A stretch of DNA of 64,000 bases, taken from contig NZ_LR593886.1 in the NCBI RefSeq assembly GCF_901538265.1, positions 9,197,738 through 9,261,737 on the forward strand. The letters run 5' to 3'. This DNA is from Gemmata massiliana. GTDB taxonomy: Bacteria > Planctomycetota > Planctomycetia > Gemmatales > Gemmataceae. Position 1 is the stretch's first letter, and each line of letters starts with the position of its first letter. The position numbers and the translations under genes are program-made. Shown here piece after piece: positions 17,691 to 26,203 of this stretch. A model generated the notes under the pieces. That model searched no databases. It was given only the letters and a program-made list of their open reading frames with translations, and was not told where the DNA came from.

Positions 17691-19199
17691 TTACTTTTCT
17701 TTCGCAGGCAGCGCGCGCTTGTCCGCGTTCCACATGCGATACCCAATGCCCAACCCCGGCGCGGCGCCGTGCCGGAACTCCTCCGGGGATTCGGTCTTCG
17801 TCGGCGCCTCCGGCCAGAAGCAGTACACGGCCGCACGGTCCGCGAACAGACGATAACCGAGCGGCGCCCCGTCGAACGGGTTCAGCGGGACGGCCGGCAG
17901 GAACGCTGGCACAAGATCGGTTAGGGCGCCGGGCCAGCGCCCGTTCTTCAGGCGGAATCGTTCGCACGCGACGCCCGTGGCGGCGCACAGCAGGTTCGCA
18001 CGGCACTGCAATCCGGCCTCGGCGACTTCCGAGAGGTGCAGCTCGCTGACGTAGAGTTGTGGCTCAGCCCGGGCGTACCTCTCGTAAGGTGGCACGACCA
18101 GCCACGTGATGACGTGCCGGAACTCGTTCGGCGGTCCCGTCGGGGGCGGCACCGCTCGCAGTGCGGTGAGTTGTTCGTGCGGCGGTCGGTTCGTCGCTTC
18201 GTGGTACGCGGTGAGGATTTCGAGAGCCTTCGCATGGTCCCCGGGGAGAAGCGCGCGATACGCCCGAAACGCCGCGGTGTGTTCCGGGCCGATCTCGTTA
18301 ATGTTGGCGTGCTTGATCCAGAACCAGTGTTCCGATGGGATCGTCCCGTCTTCGAGGCCGCGGAACAGCGCGTCGACCGTGCCGCGCAAGCCGCGCAGCC
18401 CGGTCCGGAGGTACGGGACTTCTGCCTCCGCGAGTAGCTCGGTTTGCAATTCCGCGAGCCCCTCGTTCGGCTCACCCCAGGCGAGCACTTGCATGGCCGT
18501 TTGGGCCGCGGCCGTCGCACACATCATGCGGCCGGATTGGGAACCGAGGAACGGTTCGTCACCGATGGCCCGCGCGACAGCGAGAGCGGCGCGTGCGGAC
18601 GAGATCCCGCGGTTCGGTTCCTTCTCAAGAGCGGACAGATGGCCGTCGTACCGGAGCAGGGACGTGACCGTCAGGCATTTTTCGATGTGCGGAACGAGCG
18701 TACCAAGCGGATCGGGTTCAAGGGCGACAGCAAACCGGCCGCCCCGGGTGCCGCACAGGCCGCGAGCTTCTGCCCGCATACGGGACGTTGCCGCAGCCTG
18801 ATCGCGCGCGGACGCGATGGCATCTTGTGACGGCAGTTGGTTGTCGCTGATTTGTTCCCACAGTGCTGCTTCCCTGGAGCCGCGCCACGTCTTCCACTCG
18901 CCCGGGACACGGTCGGCGATTTCGAGAACGAGCGGGGCCGTGTTCTCGTTTGGTGGTGGTTCGGCTTTCTTCCACGCCTCCAGAACCGCGTCAAGCCGCC
19001 ACCCGGGTTCGTCGACGTCGAGCCGGTTGGTCATAACGGTCAACTGCCGCTGGCCGAGCCGGCCCATCTGCCATCGAGCGAGGAAGAGCACGACCGCGAT
19101 TGCTGCAAAGAGGCCCAGGCTCCAGAACGCGAGCTTCCGCAAGCGGCGGAACCGGAAACGCGGCCGGGGCGGGGCGAAGTCGTCGTCCGGGTCGATCAT
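17691..19199 (-). CDS. Membrane-anchored planctomycete protein of unknown function
   Basis: A 502-residue protein from ATG 19199. Residues 1-25 are acidic then basic (RPRFRFRRLRK), followed by one membrane segment (LAFWSLGLFAAIAVVLFLA). The remainder is predicted to lie outside the cytoplasm and is mostly helical. Near the C-terminus is the segment ACERFRLKNGRWPGALTDLV with a following PxxPxNPFDGAPLxYR, a pattern I associate with many planctomycete anchored proteins and with pilin-like processing of 'PxDPFDG' regions. An upstream extension to 19376 lacks family-like sequence. There are no recognisable catalytic motifs, and no neighbour suggests a pathway. Confidence 0.7.
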   Translation of the reverse strand: MIDPDDDFAPPRPRFRFRRLRKLAFWSLGLFAAIAVVLFLARWQMGRLGQRQLTVMTNRLDVDEPGWRLDAVLEAWKKAEPPPNENTAPLVLEIADRVPGEWKTWRGSREAALWEQISDNQLPSQDAIASARDQAAATSRMRAEARGLCGTRGGRFAVALEPDPLGTLVPHIEKCLTVTSLLRYDGHLSALEKEPNRGISSARAALAVARAIGDEPFLGSQSGRMMCATAAAQTAMQVLAWGEPNEGLAELQTELLAEAEVPYLRTGLRGLRGTVDALFRGLEDGTIPSEHWFWIKHANINEIGPEHTAAFRAYRALLPGDHAKALEILTAYHEATNRPPHEQLTALRAVPPPTGPPNEFRHVITWLVVPPYERYARAEPQLYVSELHLSEVAEAGLQCRANLLCAATGVACERFRLKNGRWPGALTDLVPAFLPAVPLNPFDGAPLGYRLFADRAAVYCFWPEAPTKTESPEEFRHGAAPGLGIGYRMWNADKRALPAKEK

Positions 19200-19777
19200 G
19201 GCACGTGCTCGCGTTCGGGTGGTAAGGACGGCGCGGGTCGGTGTTCCAGAATCAACAAACGTACTCGCTTCCAAGGGAAGTTGAGGCGACGGGTTGGGTT
19301 TTCTCCACGCGGAGAGAGCCGCTACAACAGCCTCTTCCTCACGGATGAGGACGACGGATCGGTGGACCGATTTCACATCTCATCACTGACTTCGGGTTCG
19401 GGCGTGAGGATGCCCAGAACGAGTGATGGGTTGGGCTCAGTTCCCCGGTACACACATCTCACCAGCAACGCGGAGAGGGGGACGGGTACTTCACGGACGG
19501 GGGAATCGGGACGGGAACGCTGACAAGCGCCTCGACGAGCGGGTACCGGTTTCCGTCCCGTCGACGGCGGTAATGAGGCGCTAACACGCTTCGAGAAGCT
19601 GAAACGTTTTTGCGCCCGGTTACGCAACGACGGGCGCAATCATTTACCCCTCGCACCTACCGCAACTCCATCAACACGAGTGAGGTCTGTTACTCTCCCC
19701 CAGAAGCGCCTCGGCGGTGGCGTCGCCTCCCGTGGAATCTCGTGCCGAAGCAAGTTGTACTCCCGTAGTGGGGTGCG
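19200..19777. other. Intergenic region, about 580 bases, no supported gene
   Basis: Between the anchored protein and the DUF1508 protein, both on the minus strand, only short overlapping frames are present on both strands, with no ribosome binding sites. The region near 19200-19300 presumably contains the promoter of the anchored protein. Confidence 0.5.
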
Positions 19778-20197
19778 TCATTCCTTCACTTCGACGACTC
19801 CCGCCTTGGACGCACCGGCCTTGATCGCGGCGATCACTTTCTCGGCGTCGGCCTTGGCCTTGTACCCCTCGCTAGACGTCGCCACGACCTGACCGTTCAC
19901 CGCTTTCAGCCGCCAGCGGTGCTCCTTCTTTTCGTCCTCGTACACCTCGAACTTCTCCTTATCGTTGGTACCCGCCTTCTGAACCAGCTCGATCCCGTGC
20001 CGGGCGTCGGCCGCGGCCTTATACCCCTGGCCCGCGGTCGCCAGGATCGCTCCGTTCGCGGCCTTGAGGCGCCACCGGAACTGCTCGTCCTTCCCCTTGT
20101 ACAGCTCGAACTTCATCTTCGCGTCTTGCGCGGGTGCCGGGCCGACGAAGCACAACAGTCCGGCGACGATTGTGGCGGCAGACAGGACACGGGACAT
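19778..20197 (-). CDS. Secreted protein with two DUF1508 (YegP-like) repeats
   Basis: A 139-residue precursor from ATG 20197, with GAGG eight bases upstream. Residues 1-24 form a signal peptide (VLSAATIVAGLLCFVGPAPA, cut before QDA). Two copies of the DUF1508 unit follow: MKFELYKGKDEQFRWRLKA to about residue 76, then EKFEVYEDEKKEHRWRLKA to about 123. Each has the family's 'WRLKAxNGxxxAT..GYKAKADA' core. YegP-like proteins are small beta proteins whose job is unresolved; this one is exported, unlike E. coli YegP. Confidence 0.85.
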   Translation of the reverse strand: MSRVLSAATIVAGLLCFVGPAPAQDAKMKFELYKGKDEQFRWRLKAANGAILATAGQGYKAAADARHGIELVQKAGTNDKEKFEVYEDEKKEHRWRLKAVNGQVVATSSEGYKAKADAEKVIAAIKAGASKAGVVEVKE

Positions 20198-20455
20198 GAC
20201 GCGACCTCGGAGAACATCAGGGCGGGCGAGATTCGGAACGGGCGGCAAATCACGGGCCAACCAAAGCCGCACCGATCCATTGCGGTGCCCGACTTCGCGC
20301 CCGCGATCGATCGGTGAAAGTGCGACTGGTCTCGTGTCCTTCGATTACTGACCAAACTGTTCGCGACGCTTCGACGGGTACAAATCGGGTATCCGAGGGC
20401 TGAAGATTATGCCTGGAAACTGTGTTCAGTCAGCTCCGACTGTTCCGAGCCCGGA

Positions 20456-20608
20456 ATGTGGATGGACGTTGCCGCGGCCGAAAAGATGCTCCGCGACATG
20501 GCCTACGTCCTGAAGCTCACCCGCCGTGTGAAAGCGGAAATGACCGCCGAGCAGACCCCCGAGAAAACGATCGTAGCTCGGGCGTGGGAGCGGGCGCTGG
20601 TAGCGTGA
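20456..20608 (+). CDS. Small protein (50 residues), unknown function
   Basis: ATG 20456 to TGA 20608 encodes MWMDVAAAEKMLRDMAYVLK, then a basic helix (LTRRVKAEM) and an end in ARAWERALVA. The composition is strongly helical and amphipathic, and the codon use looks coding (G or C in most third positions). A strong intrinsic terminator on the same strand begins 48 bases after the stop, which supports transcription of this short frame. The frame stays open upstream to about 20345, so it may be the 3' end of a decayed longer gene. I do not recognise a named family. Confidence 0.4.
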   Translation: MWMDVAAAEKMLRDMAYVLKLTRRVKAEMTAEQTPEKTIVARAWERALVA

Positions 20609-20655
20609 CGCAGCGATTCTTCCGGTACGGCTTGCTCAGTGCCAACGAAAAGATG

Positions 20656-20693
20656 AAGCCCCCGGTTGCGCTCAGCGTGCCGGGGGCTTTTGT
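20656..20693 (+). terminator. Rho-independent terminator
   Basis: AAGCCCCCGG (20656-20665) pairs with CCGGGGGCTT (20680-20689) over a 14-base loop and is followed by a short T run (TTTTG). On the plus strand it would end transcription of the 50-residue frame, and it separates this from the convergent gene ending at 20713. Confidence 0.75.
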
Positions 20694-20712
20694 CGTTTCT
20701 GGCTTCGGTTGC

Positions 20713-21393
20713 TCACGGTTTGGTGACCTTGAAATCCGTGAACCGAACCCAGTGATTCGCTTTCTCGGGTGCCCCCGCCGCGGTCAGGCAGAACCCGCAC
20801 TCCTTCGCGTCCCTCTGTAGCGCGGAGTGGAAGAAGCCCGTGTACTCGTCCTTGGGCGACGGGCCGACCGAGAAGAACGCCGTCCCCCGGTCGACAGTGA
20901 TCCGCAGATCCCCGGCGTCCTTCGTCACCTCCGTGTACTTCACCTCGTACTTCTCGACGTCGCCCTCCTCGCCCTTCTTTCCCTTGAATACGTACTTGCC
21001 CGGCGCAAACACGAGCTTGCCTTTGACTCGCTCTTTCTTCGCCGCGAACTCCGGGCTACCGTCGGTCCACAGGTCCACCCCGGCGAACTCCCCATCCGCG
21101 GTGAACTCGTCGAGGGGAGTCACCTTCACTGAGACGATCACCGTGTCCGTCGTCTTGAACGGCAGAATCACCTTCAGCACCGGCGTGCCCTTCTTCGCCG
21201 GGCCGTTCTGGACCCGCATCTCGAGTCCGCCGTCCTTCACCCGATAGTCCTTCTTATCGAGGCCCACCGGCTCCCACTTCTTAGAAAGCCCGTCCTTGAA
21301 CGCGTCCTCGAAGATCACGTCTTCACTGAGGCATGGGGCGGCAAGGACGAAGAGCATCGTCGCGGCCAAACTGAACGTCGTTGGCGTGCGCAT
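20713..21393 (-). CDS. Secreted protein, concanavalin-like (DUF1349-type) fold suspected
   Basis: A 226-residue precursor from ATG 21393, with a signal peptide (TFSLAATMLFVLAAPCLS). The mature part has EDAFKDGLSKKWEPVG followed by KDGGLEMRV, the usual opening of laminin-G/concanavalin-like modules in planctomycete secreted proteins ('F.DdF..gl...W.....w.v.dG.L'), and later VTVDRGTAFFSVGPSPKDE and NHWVRFTDFKV. The family probably binds carbohydrate, but no catalytic residues can be assigned. The start has only a weak ribosome binding site; an upstream GTG/ATG extension to 21459 is unlikely because the signal peptide would be buried. Confidence 0.65.
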   Translation of the reverse strand: MRTPTTFSLAATMLFVLAAPCLSEDVIFEDAFKDGLSKKWEPVGLDKKDYRVKDGGLEMRVQNGPAKKGTPVLKVILPFKTTDTVIVSVKVTPLDEFTADGEFAGVDLWTDGSPEFAAKKERVKGKLVFAPGKYVFKGKKGEEGDVEKYEVKYTEVTKDAGDLRITVDRGTAFFSVGPSPKDEYTGFFHSALQRDAKECGFCLTAAGAPEKANHWVRFTDFKVTKP

Positions 21394-21492
21394 GGGATGT
21401 TCCGGAGAGGGAGTGTACCGTTCGAGAACGATTAGAACCTGCCCATGTCCTCGAAGCAAGGCATTCGCCGTCCGTCGAGAGTTCCTCCCGGT

Positions 21493-21876
21493 TCAACTTC
21501 CGCCGAAGTAGGTCTCCTGCAGGAACCGTAACCCGGTCAGGATCTGCTCCACTCGATCGGCGGACAGCGTTCCGATCCGCTCGCCCAACCGGTCCTTCCG
21601 GACAGAAGAGACCCGGGGCACGACCACTACGCTCTGCTTCGGCAGGTTGCCCTCGCCCGGATCGAGCAGCACGTTTCCCGGCTCGCTCGCCCGGTTCAAG
21701 TTGGTCGTCAGCGCGCACACGATCACGGTGGCGACGCGGGAGTGGTTGAACACGTCGTCCTGGACCACCACGTGCGGGTGTGGAGCGCTCTGCTTTGTAC
21801 CCTCAACTTCGGCCGCGACCCAGAACACGTCCCCGCGGCTGATCTTCAGTACCAGTTGTCCCGCGTCCGTCACCAT
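21493..21876 (-). CDS. PemK/MazF-family toxin-like endoribonuclease
   Basis: A 127-residue protein that fits the MazF fold: KISRGDVFWVA, then HPHVVVQDDVFNHSRVATVIVC (strands 2-3), NVLLDPGEGNLPKQSVVVVP and the closing LSADRVEQILTGLRFLQ. Members usually cleave mRNA at short sequences and are held in check by an antitoxin encoded just upstream. Here the upstream space up to the divergent gene at 21982 holds only a 20-codon frame (21870-21932) overlapping the toxin start, so no standard antitoxin is visible. AAGG lies five bases before the ATG at 21876. Confidence 0.82.
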   Translation of the reverse strand: MVTDAGQLVLKISRGDVFWVAAEVEGTKQSAPHPHVVVQDDVFNHSRVATVIVCALTTNLNRASEPGNVLLDPGEGNLPKQSVVVVPRVSSVRKDRLGERIGTLSADRVEQILTGLRFLQETYFGGS

Positions 21877-21981
21877 AACACCTTACCCAAGCGGTATGTC
21901 AGGGAAGTCGCCCGGTCGGTTGGCATCTCCATTGCTTCGTATCCGATACTCGCCCCCAGCACAACATACCCGGAGGCAGTC

Positions 21982-22293
21982 ATGCCACGCGGCGATAAGA
22001 GCAAGTACACGGACAAGCAGAAGCGGAAAGCCGAGCACATCGCAGAAGGGTACGAGGAGCGCGGGATGCCGGAGGAGCGGGCCGAGGCGATTGCTTGGGC
22101 GACGGTGAATAAGGAAGATGGGGGCGGGAACAAATCGGGCAGCGGGCGTGGGGTGCCGGACACGAAGGTGTCGGCGAAGCGGGGTGGGAAACTGGGAGGG
22201 AAGGCCTCGGCAGCCCGACCAGCCGCCGCTAAATCGGCCTCGGCGAAGAAGGCGGCCGCAACGAGGAAGCGACGCGCGGCCACAGCTAAATAG
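21982..22293 (+). CDS. Small basic protein of the 'plasmid stabilization' type
   Basis: A 103-residue protein from ATG 21982, with GGAGG five bases upstream. Residues 1-52 (MPRGDKSKYTDKQKRKAEHI, then EGYEERGMPEERAEAIAWAT and VNKEDGGGNKSGSGRG) match a widespread small protein often annotated as plasmid stabilization protein. The C-terminal half is a lysine/alanine-rich tail (AAAKSASAKKAAATRKRR) resembling histone H1-like tails and probably binds nucleic acid. The actual function of the family is not established. It is divergent from the MazF-like gene but does not look like its antitoxin. Confidence 0.75.
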   Translation: MPRGDKSKYTDKQKRKAEHIAEGYEERGMPEERAEAIAWATVNKEDGGGNKSGSGRGVPDTKVSAKRGGKLGGKASAARPAAAKSASAKKAAATRKRRAATAK

Positions 22294-22590
22294 AACCAGC
22301 TTCTCTGGCGGTGCTGCCGGCGTGGTCGCACCGCCCATACAACCGTCCGTCATGACTTCTTGGCACGTCGTTGACTGTGCCTTCACCCGGTTCTACTCCG
22401 CTCCCGCCACAGGCTTTCACGCAAAAGCCGAATCTGCGCCCCGACCCTTCGGCTTCTTCCCCTGTTACAGGCAAGAGATCGAGAAGGATTTTTGCCCGGA
22501 CTTGTCACACCCGCTCTTTTCGCGTGTCAAAGTCGTTGCCTCCATCCGGCCTCCGCGTTGGCGGGAAAGGCATTACCTGGGAGAAATGTC

Positions 22591-23472
22591 ATGTTCAACC
22601 CGTTCGCGGAGGTCGTCGACGAGTCCGATGACCTCGCCCTGATCGAGTCGGCACGCGGCGGCGGCCTCGATTCCCTGGAGAAGCTGATCCTGCGCCACCA
22701 GGCGTGGGTGTACAACATCGCCGTCCGCATGGTGTTCCACCCGCAGGACGCTGAAGAGGTGACGCAGGAAGTGCTCATCAAGGCCGTCACCCACCTGAGC
22801 ACGTTTCGCGGGGGCAGTACGTTCCGCACGTGGCTTTACCGGATCGCCGCCAACCACGTCATGAACATGAAGCGCCGTGGAGCAGAACTCCAGCCGCACA
22901 CGTTCGCGGAGTACGGTGCCGCGGTGGAAGGCGTCCCTGACATGGACCTGCCCGACCCGAACACCGTCCCGGTGGACGTGCCGCTCCTGGTCGAGGAGGC
23001 TAAGCTCACCTGCACGACCGGGATGCTGCTCTGCCTGGACCGCCGACAGCGGCTGGTGTTCACGCTCGGCGAGGTTCTGGGCGTCAGCGACACCGTCGGG
23101 GGCGAAGTCCTCGAGATGTTGGCCGACAACTTCCGGCAGAGCCTCGCGCGCGCCCGCCGTGACCTGTACCAGTTCATGCACGACCGGTGCGGCTTGGTGA
23201 ACGCGGACAACCCGTGCCGGTGCCCCAAGAAGACCAAGGGGTTCATCTCCGCCGGCCACGTCGACCCGGACCGGCTGCTGTTCGCCTCGCGGCACGCCCT
23301 GCAGGTCCGGACCGCCGCCCACGATACGGTCCGTGAGATCGAGAACACCCTCGACCGCCAATACGCGGACGTCTTCCGCGACCACCCGTTCCACCAGTCG
23401 CCCGACCAGGTCGCTTGGCTGCGCCGCCTCCTGGACCAGCCCGCCGTCCGCACGACTCTGCGCCTCTCCTAA
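22591..23472 (+). CDS. ECF-type RNA polymerase sigma factor with C-terminal extension
   Basis: A 293-residue protein from ATG 22591 (GGGAG upstream). Region 2 is clear: the DSLEKLILRHQAWVYNIAVR stretch, then the -10-binding helix HPQDAEEVTQEVLIKAVTHL and FRTWLYRIAANHVMNMKRR. Region 4 is degenerate in its HTH (DRRQRLVFTLGEVLGVSDTV, then VLEMLADNFRQSLARARRDL). It is followed by an extension of roughly 90 residues with NPCRCPKKTKGF and DPDRLLFA, a cysteine-containing signature of some ECF groups. It would direct polymerase to a specific promoter set. No anti-sigma gene is adjacent. The three following genes run on the same strand with good ribosome binding sites and may be its targets or operon partners. 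Confidence 0.88.
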   Translation: MFNPFAEVVDESDDLALIESARGGGLDSLEKLILRHQAWVYNIAVRMVFHPQDAEEVTQEVLIKAVTHLSTFRGGSTFRTWLYRIAANHVMNMKRRGAELQPHTFAEYGAAVEGVPDMDLPDPNTVPVDVPLLVEEAKLTCTTGMLLCLDRRQRLVFTLGEVLGVSDTVGGEVLEMLADNFRQSLARARRDLYQFMHDRCGLVNADNPCRCPKKTKGFISAGHVDPDRLLFASRHALQVRTAAHDTVREIENTLDRQYADVFRDHPFHQSPDQVAWLRRLLDQPAVRTTLRLS

Positions 23473-23537
23473 AAAATCTCGCCGCTCCTGTCACAGTCGG
23501 CCTCCCCCCGTGTCTACGGGTGCAAGGAGGTCGAATC

Positions 23538-24293
23538 ATGCCGAAACTGCAAGACAAAGTGGCCCTGGTGACCGGGGCGTCGAAGGGGATCGGGGCCGGG
23601 ATCGCCCGGGAACTCGCCGCGTGTGGCGCGGCGGTCGCGGTGAACTACGCGTCCGACCGGGCCGGTGCGGAGGCGGTCGTCAGCGCAATCACGGCGTCCG
23701 GCGGCCGGGCCGTCGCACTTCCCGGCAACGTGTCGAGGGCGGACGATGTGGCCCGGCTCCTCGCCGAGACCGTCCGCACACTGGGAGCGCTCGACATCCT
23801 GGTGAACAACGCCGGGGTGTACGCGCCGACGCCACTGGAAGCCGTAACCGAGGACGAGTTCCACCGGCAGATCGACACGAACGTGCTCGGGCCGCTGCTG
23901 GTCATGCGGGAATCGCTGAAGCACTTCGGGCCGGCGGGCGGGAGCGCGATCAATGTTGGATCCGGGGCGTCCCGGATGTGCCCGCCCGGGTACGCGGTCT
24001 ACACAGCCAGCAAGGCGGCCCTGGACGCACTCACCGGTGTGCTGGCCAAGGAGCTGGCGGCCCGCCGCATCCGGGTGAACTCCGTGAACCCCGGGGCCAC
24101 GCTGAGCGAGGGCGCACGGACGGCGGGGCTCTACGGGGTGGACAGCGCGTTCGAGAAGCAATTGGTCGCCATGACGCCGCTCGGCCGCGTCGGCACACCG
24201 GCCGACATCGCCAAAGTCGTTGCATTCCTCGCGTCGGATGATGCCGGCTGGCTCACCGGCGAGATCATCCTCGCCTCGGGCGGGCTGCGGTAA
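23538..24293 (+). CDS. SDR-family NAD(P)-dependent oxidoreductase
   Basis: A 251-residue classical short-chain dehydrogenase/reductase. Cofactor motif TGASKGIG (residues 12-19), NNAG near 90-93, active serine in the NVGSG region, and the catalytic pair Y155/K159 (YTASK). The ending DAGWLTGEIILASGGLR is the usual SDR close. The residue after the second strand (NYASDRA) suggests NADP preference. The ATG at 23538 has a textbook AAGGAGG seven bases upstream. It lies 65 bases after the sigma factor stop and 29 before the TIGR03067 gene. The substrate is unknown; 3-oxoacyl reductase-like and sugar-reductase roles are both possible. Confidence 0.92.
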   Translation: MPKLQDKVALVTGASKGIGAGIARELAACGAAVAVNYASDRAGAEAVVSAITASGGRAVALPGNVSRADDVARLLAETVRTLGALDILVNNAGVYAPTPLEAVTEDEFHRQIDTNVLGPLLVMRESLKHFGPAGGSAINVGSGASRMCPPGYAVYTASKAALDALTGVLAKELAARRIRVNSVNPGATLSEGARTAGLYGVDSAFEKQLVAMTPLGRVGTPADIAKVVAFLASDDAGWLTGEIILASGGLR

Positions 24294-24322
24294 TCCATTT
24301 CAACCAAGCAAAGGAGCACGAG

Positions 24323-24769
24323 ATGAACCGGATCATTCTGTTACTGGTGGCGATGGCGGGTCCGGGCTTCGCGGCCAAAGCCGACGAGCCGAAGAGCGAC
24401 AAGCAACAGGCCACGGCAAAGGCCCTGGAGACGTTCGCCGGCTCCTGGGAGATCGTGAAGGTGTCGCCCGAGGGCGCGGCGAAGGACGCCAAACGACTGG
24501 TGTTCAAGAAGGACGGCACTTACGCGGCGGTGGGTGAGGCCAACAAGGAGCTGTGGGGAGGCACCTTCGAGATCGATCCGACCGCAACCCCGAAGGTGTG
24601 GGACCACCGGTCGCACGACGGCAAGAAGAAGGGCACCGACGTGCTCGGAATCTACGAACTCGACGGCGACTCCCTCAAGGTGGCGTGCGTGGTCGGGCAG
24701 TGGAAGGGCAAGGAGTGGACGGGGAAGGCCCGCCCAAGGGGTTCGATCCGAAAGACGCGGACGTGGTGA
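24323..24769 (+). CDS. TIGR03067-family secreted protein, 3' end frameshifted
   Basis: A signal peptide (RIILLLVAMAGPGFAAKA) is followed by the planctomycete TIGR03067 pattern: ALETFAGSWEIVKVSPEG, AKRLVFKKDGTYA and GIYELDGDSLKVACVV. After GKEWTGKARP this frame continues into RGSIRKTRTW and stops at 24769. The neighbouring frame from about 24733 gives PKGFDPKDADVVIELKRAK and stops at 24792, which is exactly the ending expected for the family ('RPxxF......vvxxLKRxK'). One base appears to be missing in the run near 24728-24740. This is either a recent mutation or an assembly indel; the ancestral gene would be about 155 residues. AGGAG precedes the ATG at 24323. Confidence 0.8.
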   Translation: MNRIILLLVAMAGPGFAAKADEPKSDKQQATAKALETFAGSWEIVKVSPEGAAKDAKRLVFKKDGTYAAVGEANKELWGGTFEIDPTATPKVWDHRSHDGKKKGTDVLGIYELDGDSLKVACVVGQWKGKEWTGKARPRGSIRKTRTW

Positions 24770-24821
24770 TCGAACTGAAGCGGGCGAAATGACGACACCA
24801 AACCGAATCAAGGAGACGAGC

Positions 24822-25169
24822 ATGACAGCGCAACTACCCTCGACGGCAGCGGCCTTTCTCCGAACGGTCAACGAGCATGCCCCGGCCGGGTTCATCACCT
24901 TGTTCACCGAGGACGCGGTGGTGGACGACGCGGGGCGGGAGATCCGAGGTCGCGAGGCCATTCGGGAATGGGCGGCCCACGACATCTTCGCGGCGAACGT
25001 GACGTTCGAGGTGCACAACGTGAGCGGCACCGATGGCGACGCCACGATCACGACGAGGGTGGACGGCACGTTCGATCGCACGGGGCTACCCGACCCGCTC
25101 ATCATGACGTTCCGCGTCGTGGGCGAGCGCGGGAAGGTCAGTGGTTTGACGTGTCGGTTGCCTGGGTGA
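24822..25169 (+). CDS. NTF2/SnoaL-like protein
   Basis: A 115-residue protein from ATG 24822, with AAGGAG seven bases upstream. The cone-shaped NTF2-like fold is suggested by AAAFLRTVNEHAPAGFITLF, TEDAVVDDAGREIRGREAIR (the typical 'f..da.v.d.g....G..aI..w' core) and VDGTFDRTGLPDPLIMTFRV. Members include ketosteroid isomerase-like enzymes and binding proteins of no known activity. It is the last of the sigma-SDR-TIGR03067-NTF2 series and probably cotranscribed. Confidence 0.82.
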   Translation: MTAQLPSTAAAFLRTVNEHAPAGFITLFTEDAVVDDAGREIRGREAIREWAAHDIFAANVTFEVHNVSGTDGDATITTRVDGTFDRTGLPDPLIMTFRVVGERGKVSGLTCRLPG

Positions 25170-25311
25170 TAAGTGCCCGGAGGGCGAAAGCATCGCTCGT
25201 GCATTTATTTTTCCAACGGGCCGTGTGAACTGTGATCGATCGTGGATTTCTGGGAAGTGGGGGCGAGGACGGCTGTAGCGTGAAGCGGGGCCGACTCGTC
25301 TCGATCACCGG

Positions 25312-26148
25312 TCATTCTTGCTCAGAGGCAATCACATCGAGCATGAACTGGAAAAATGAGGACATCGGGCAGGCATAGATGACTCGCGCCACCTTGTTCC
25401 AGGAGGATTGAACGCCAACCAGATAGTACTTTGTCGAGCCGTCATCCTTCCGAACCAGCGCGATGACTGCTCCTCCGCTCATTCCCTTCGGGGATTTCGG
25501 TGTGCTGAAGGGAATCTCTGCGACGAAAAGAGGGTAGTCGGTTTTTGGAGCATTCTCAGGCGGAGCACAGGGGCGCACCCAAACCAGGATAGGGCGAATC
25601 CAACCATCCACTCTGTCGTCACCATTAGCCCCCTGTTTTTCCTCCTCGGGGAAGCCCACAACTCCGAAGGCGATGACTTCGCCCTCCGCTGGCTCGGCCC
25701 AGTCCGCAGGCCGGAAAGGCACCACTCCATTCGCCTTGATCGTGTTCACATAGAGGTCTCGAAGGGGCAGGAAGGCGAAGTCGAGCCCGCGTTTCCCATT
25801 GTCGATCGAGATCTTCGGCACGTCATCGTAGGAGATGATCGTCGGCAGGTGATCGCGCGCGCCATCTCCAAAGCAATCAACGATCCGGGCCTGAGTAACG
25901 CGAAGACGGCCGGCCTTCCGAAGTGTCTCGATCCCTTCGTCTTCATCGTCGAAGACGTGCCCGGCCGTCACAAACTGCCACTGACCTTTCATCTCGATGA
26001 AGAAGCCCGAGAACGAGGCGACGTGTTCTTCCCCAAGGTCATTCCCGTTGGGATCGAGCGCAACGTAGTTTACCACCAGGCATCCGAGATGCTGTCCGAC
26101 GAGCTTCAAGAACCTGCCGCCCATCTCGATTAGCTGCTGTTCGTCCAC
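25312..26148 (-). CDS. Trypsin-like serine protease, defence-island partner
   Basis: A 278-residue trypsin-fold protein. From the GTG at 26148 (GGGGGA seven bases upstream) the triad can be placed at H64 (FVTAGHVF), D123 (GLDFAFLPL) and S224 (GMSGGAV), with the standard spacing and an oxyanion GMSGG. The N-terminal EEHVASFSGFFIEMKGQWQF is the first barrel strand pair. There is no signal peptide, so it is probably cytoplasmic, unlike DegP-type proteases; cytoplasmic trypsin domains occur as effectors or processing enzymes in bacterial conflict systems. A longer frame to 26343 would overlap the HNH gene and is not used. It lies 55 bases downstream of the HNH gene, on the same strand. Confidence 0.8.
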   Translation of the reverse strand: MDEQQLIEMGGRFLKLVGQHLGCLVVNYVALDPNGNDLGEEHVASFSGFFIEMKGQWQFVTAGHVFDDEDEGIETLRKAGRLRVTQARIVDCFGDGARDHLPTIISYDDVPKISIDNGKRGLDFAFLPLRDLYVNTIKANGVVPFRPADWAEPAEGEVIAFGVVGFPEEEKQGANGDDRVDGWIRPILVWVRPCAPPENAPKTDYPLFVAEIPFSTPKSPKGMSGGAVIALVRKDDGSTKYYLVGVQSSWNKVARVIYACPMSSFFQFMLDVIASEQE

Positions 26149-26203
26149 GACTGTCCCCCGATCCGGTTTACACTTTCGTGCGCACTCTCGCGGCTCAAAC
26201 CCT

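Noticed and set aside
21870..21932. A 20-codon frame overlapping the MazF-like start as an antitoxin
   Set aside because: Far shorter than any MazE-type antitoxin, and no ribosome binding site; at best a leader.
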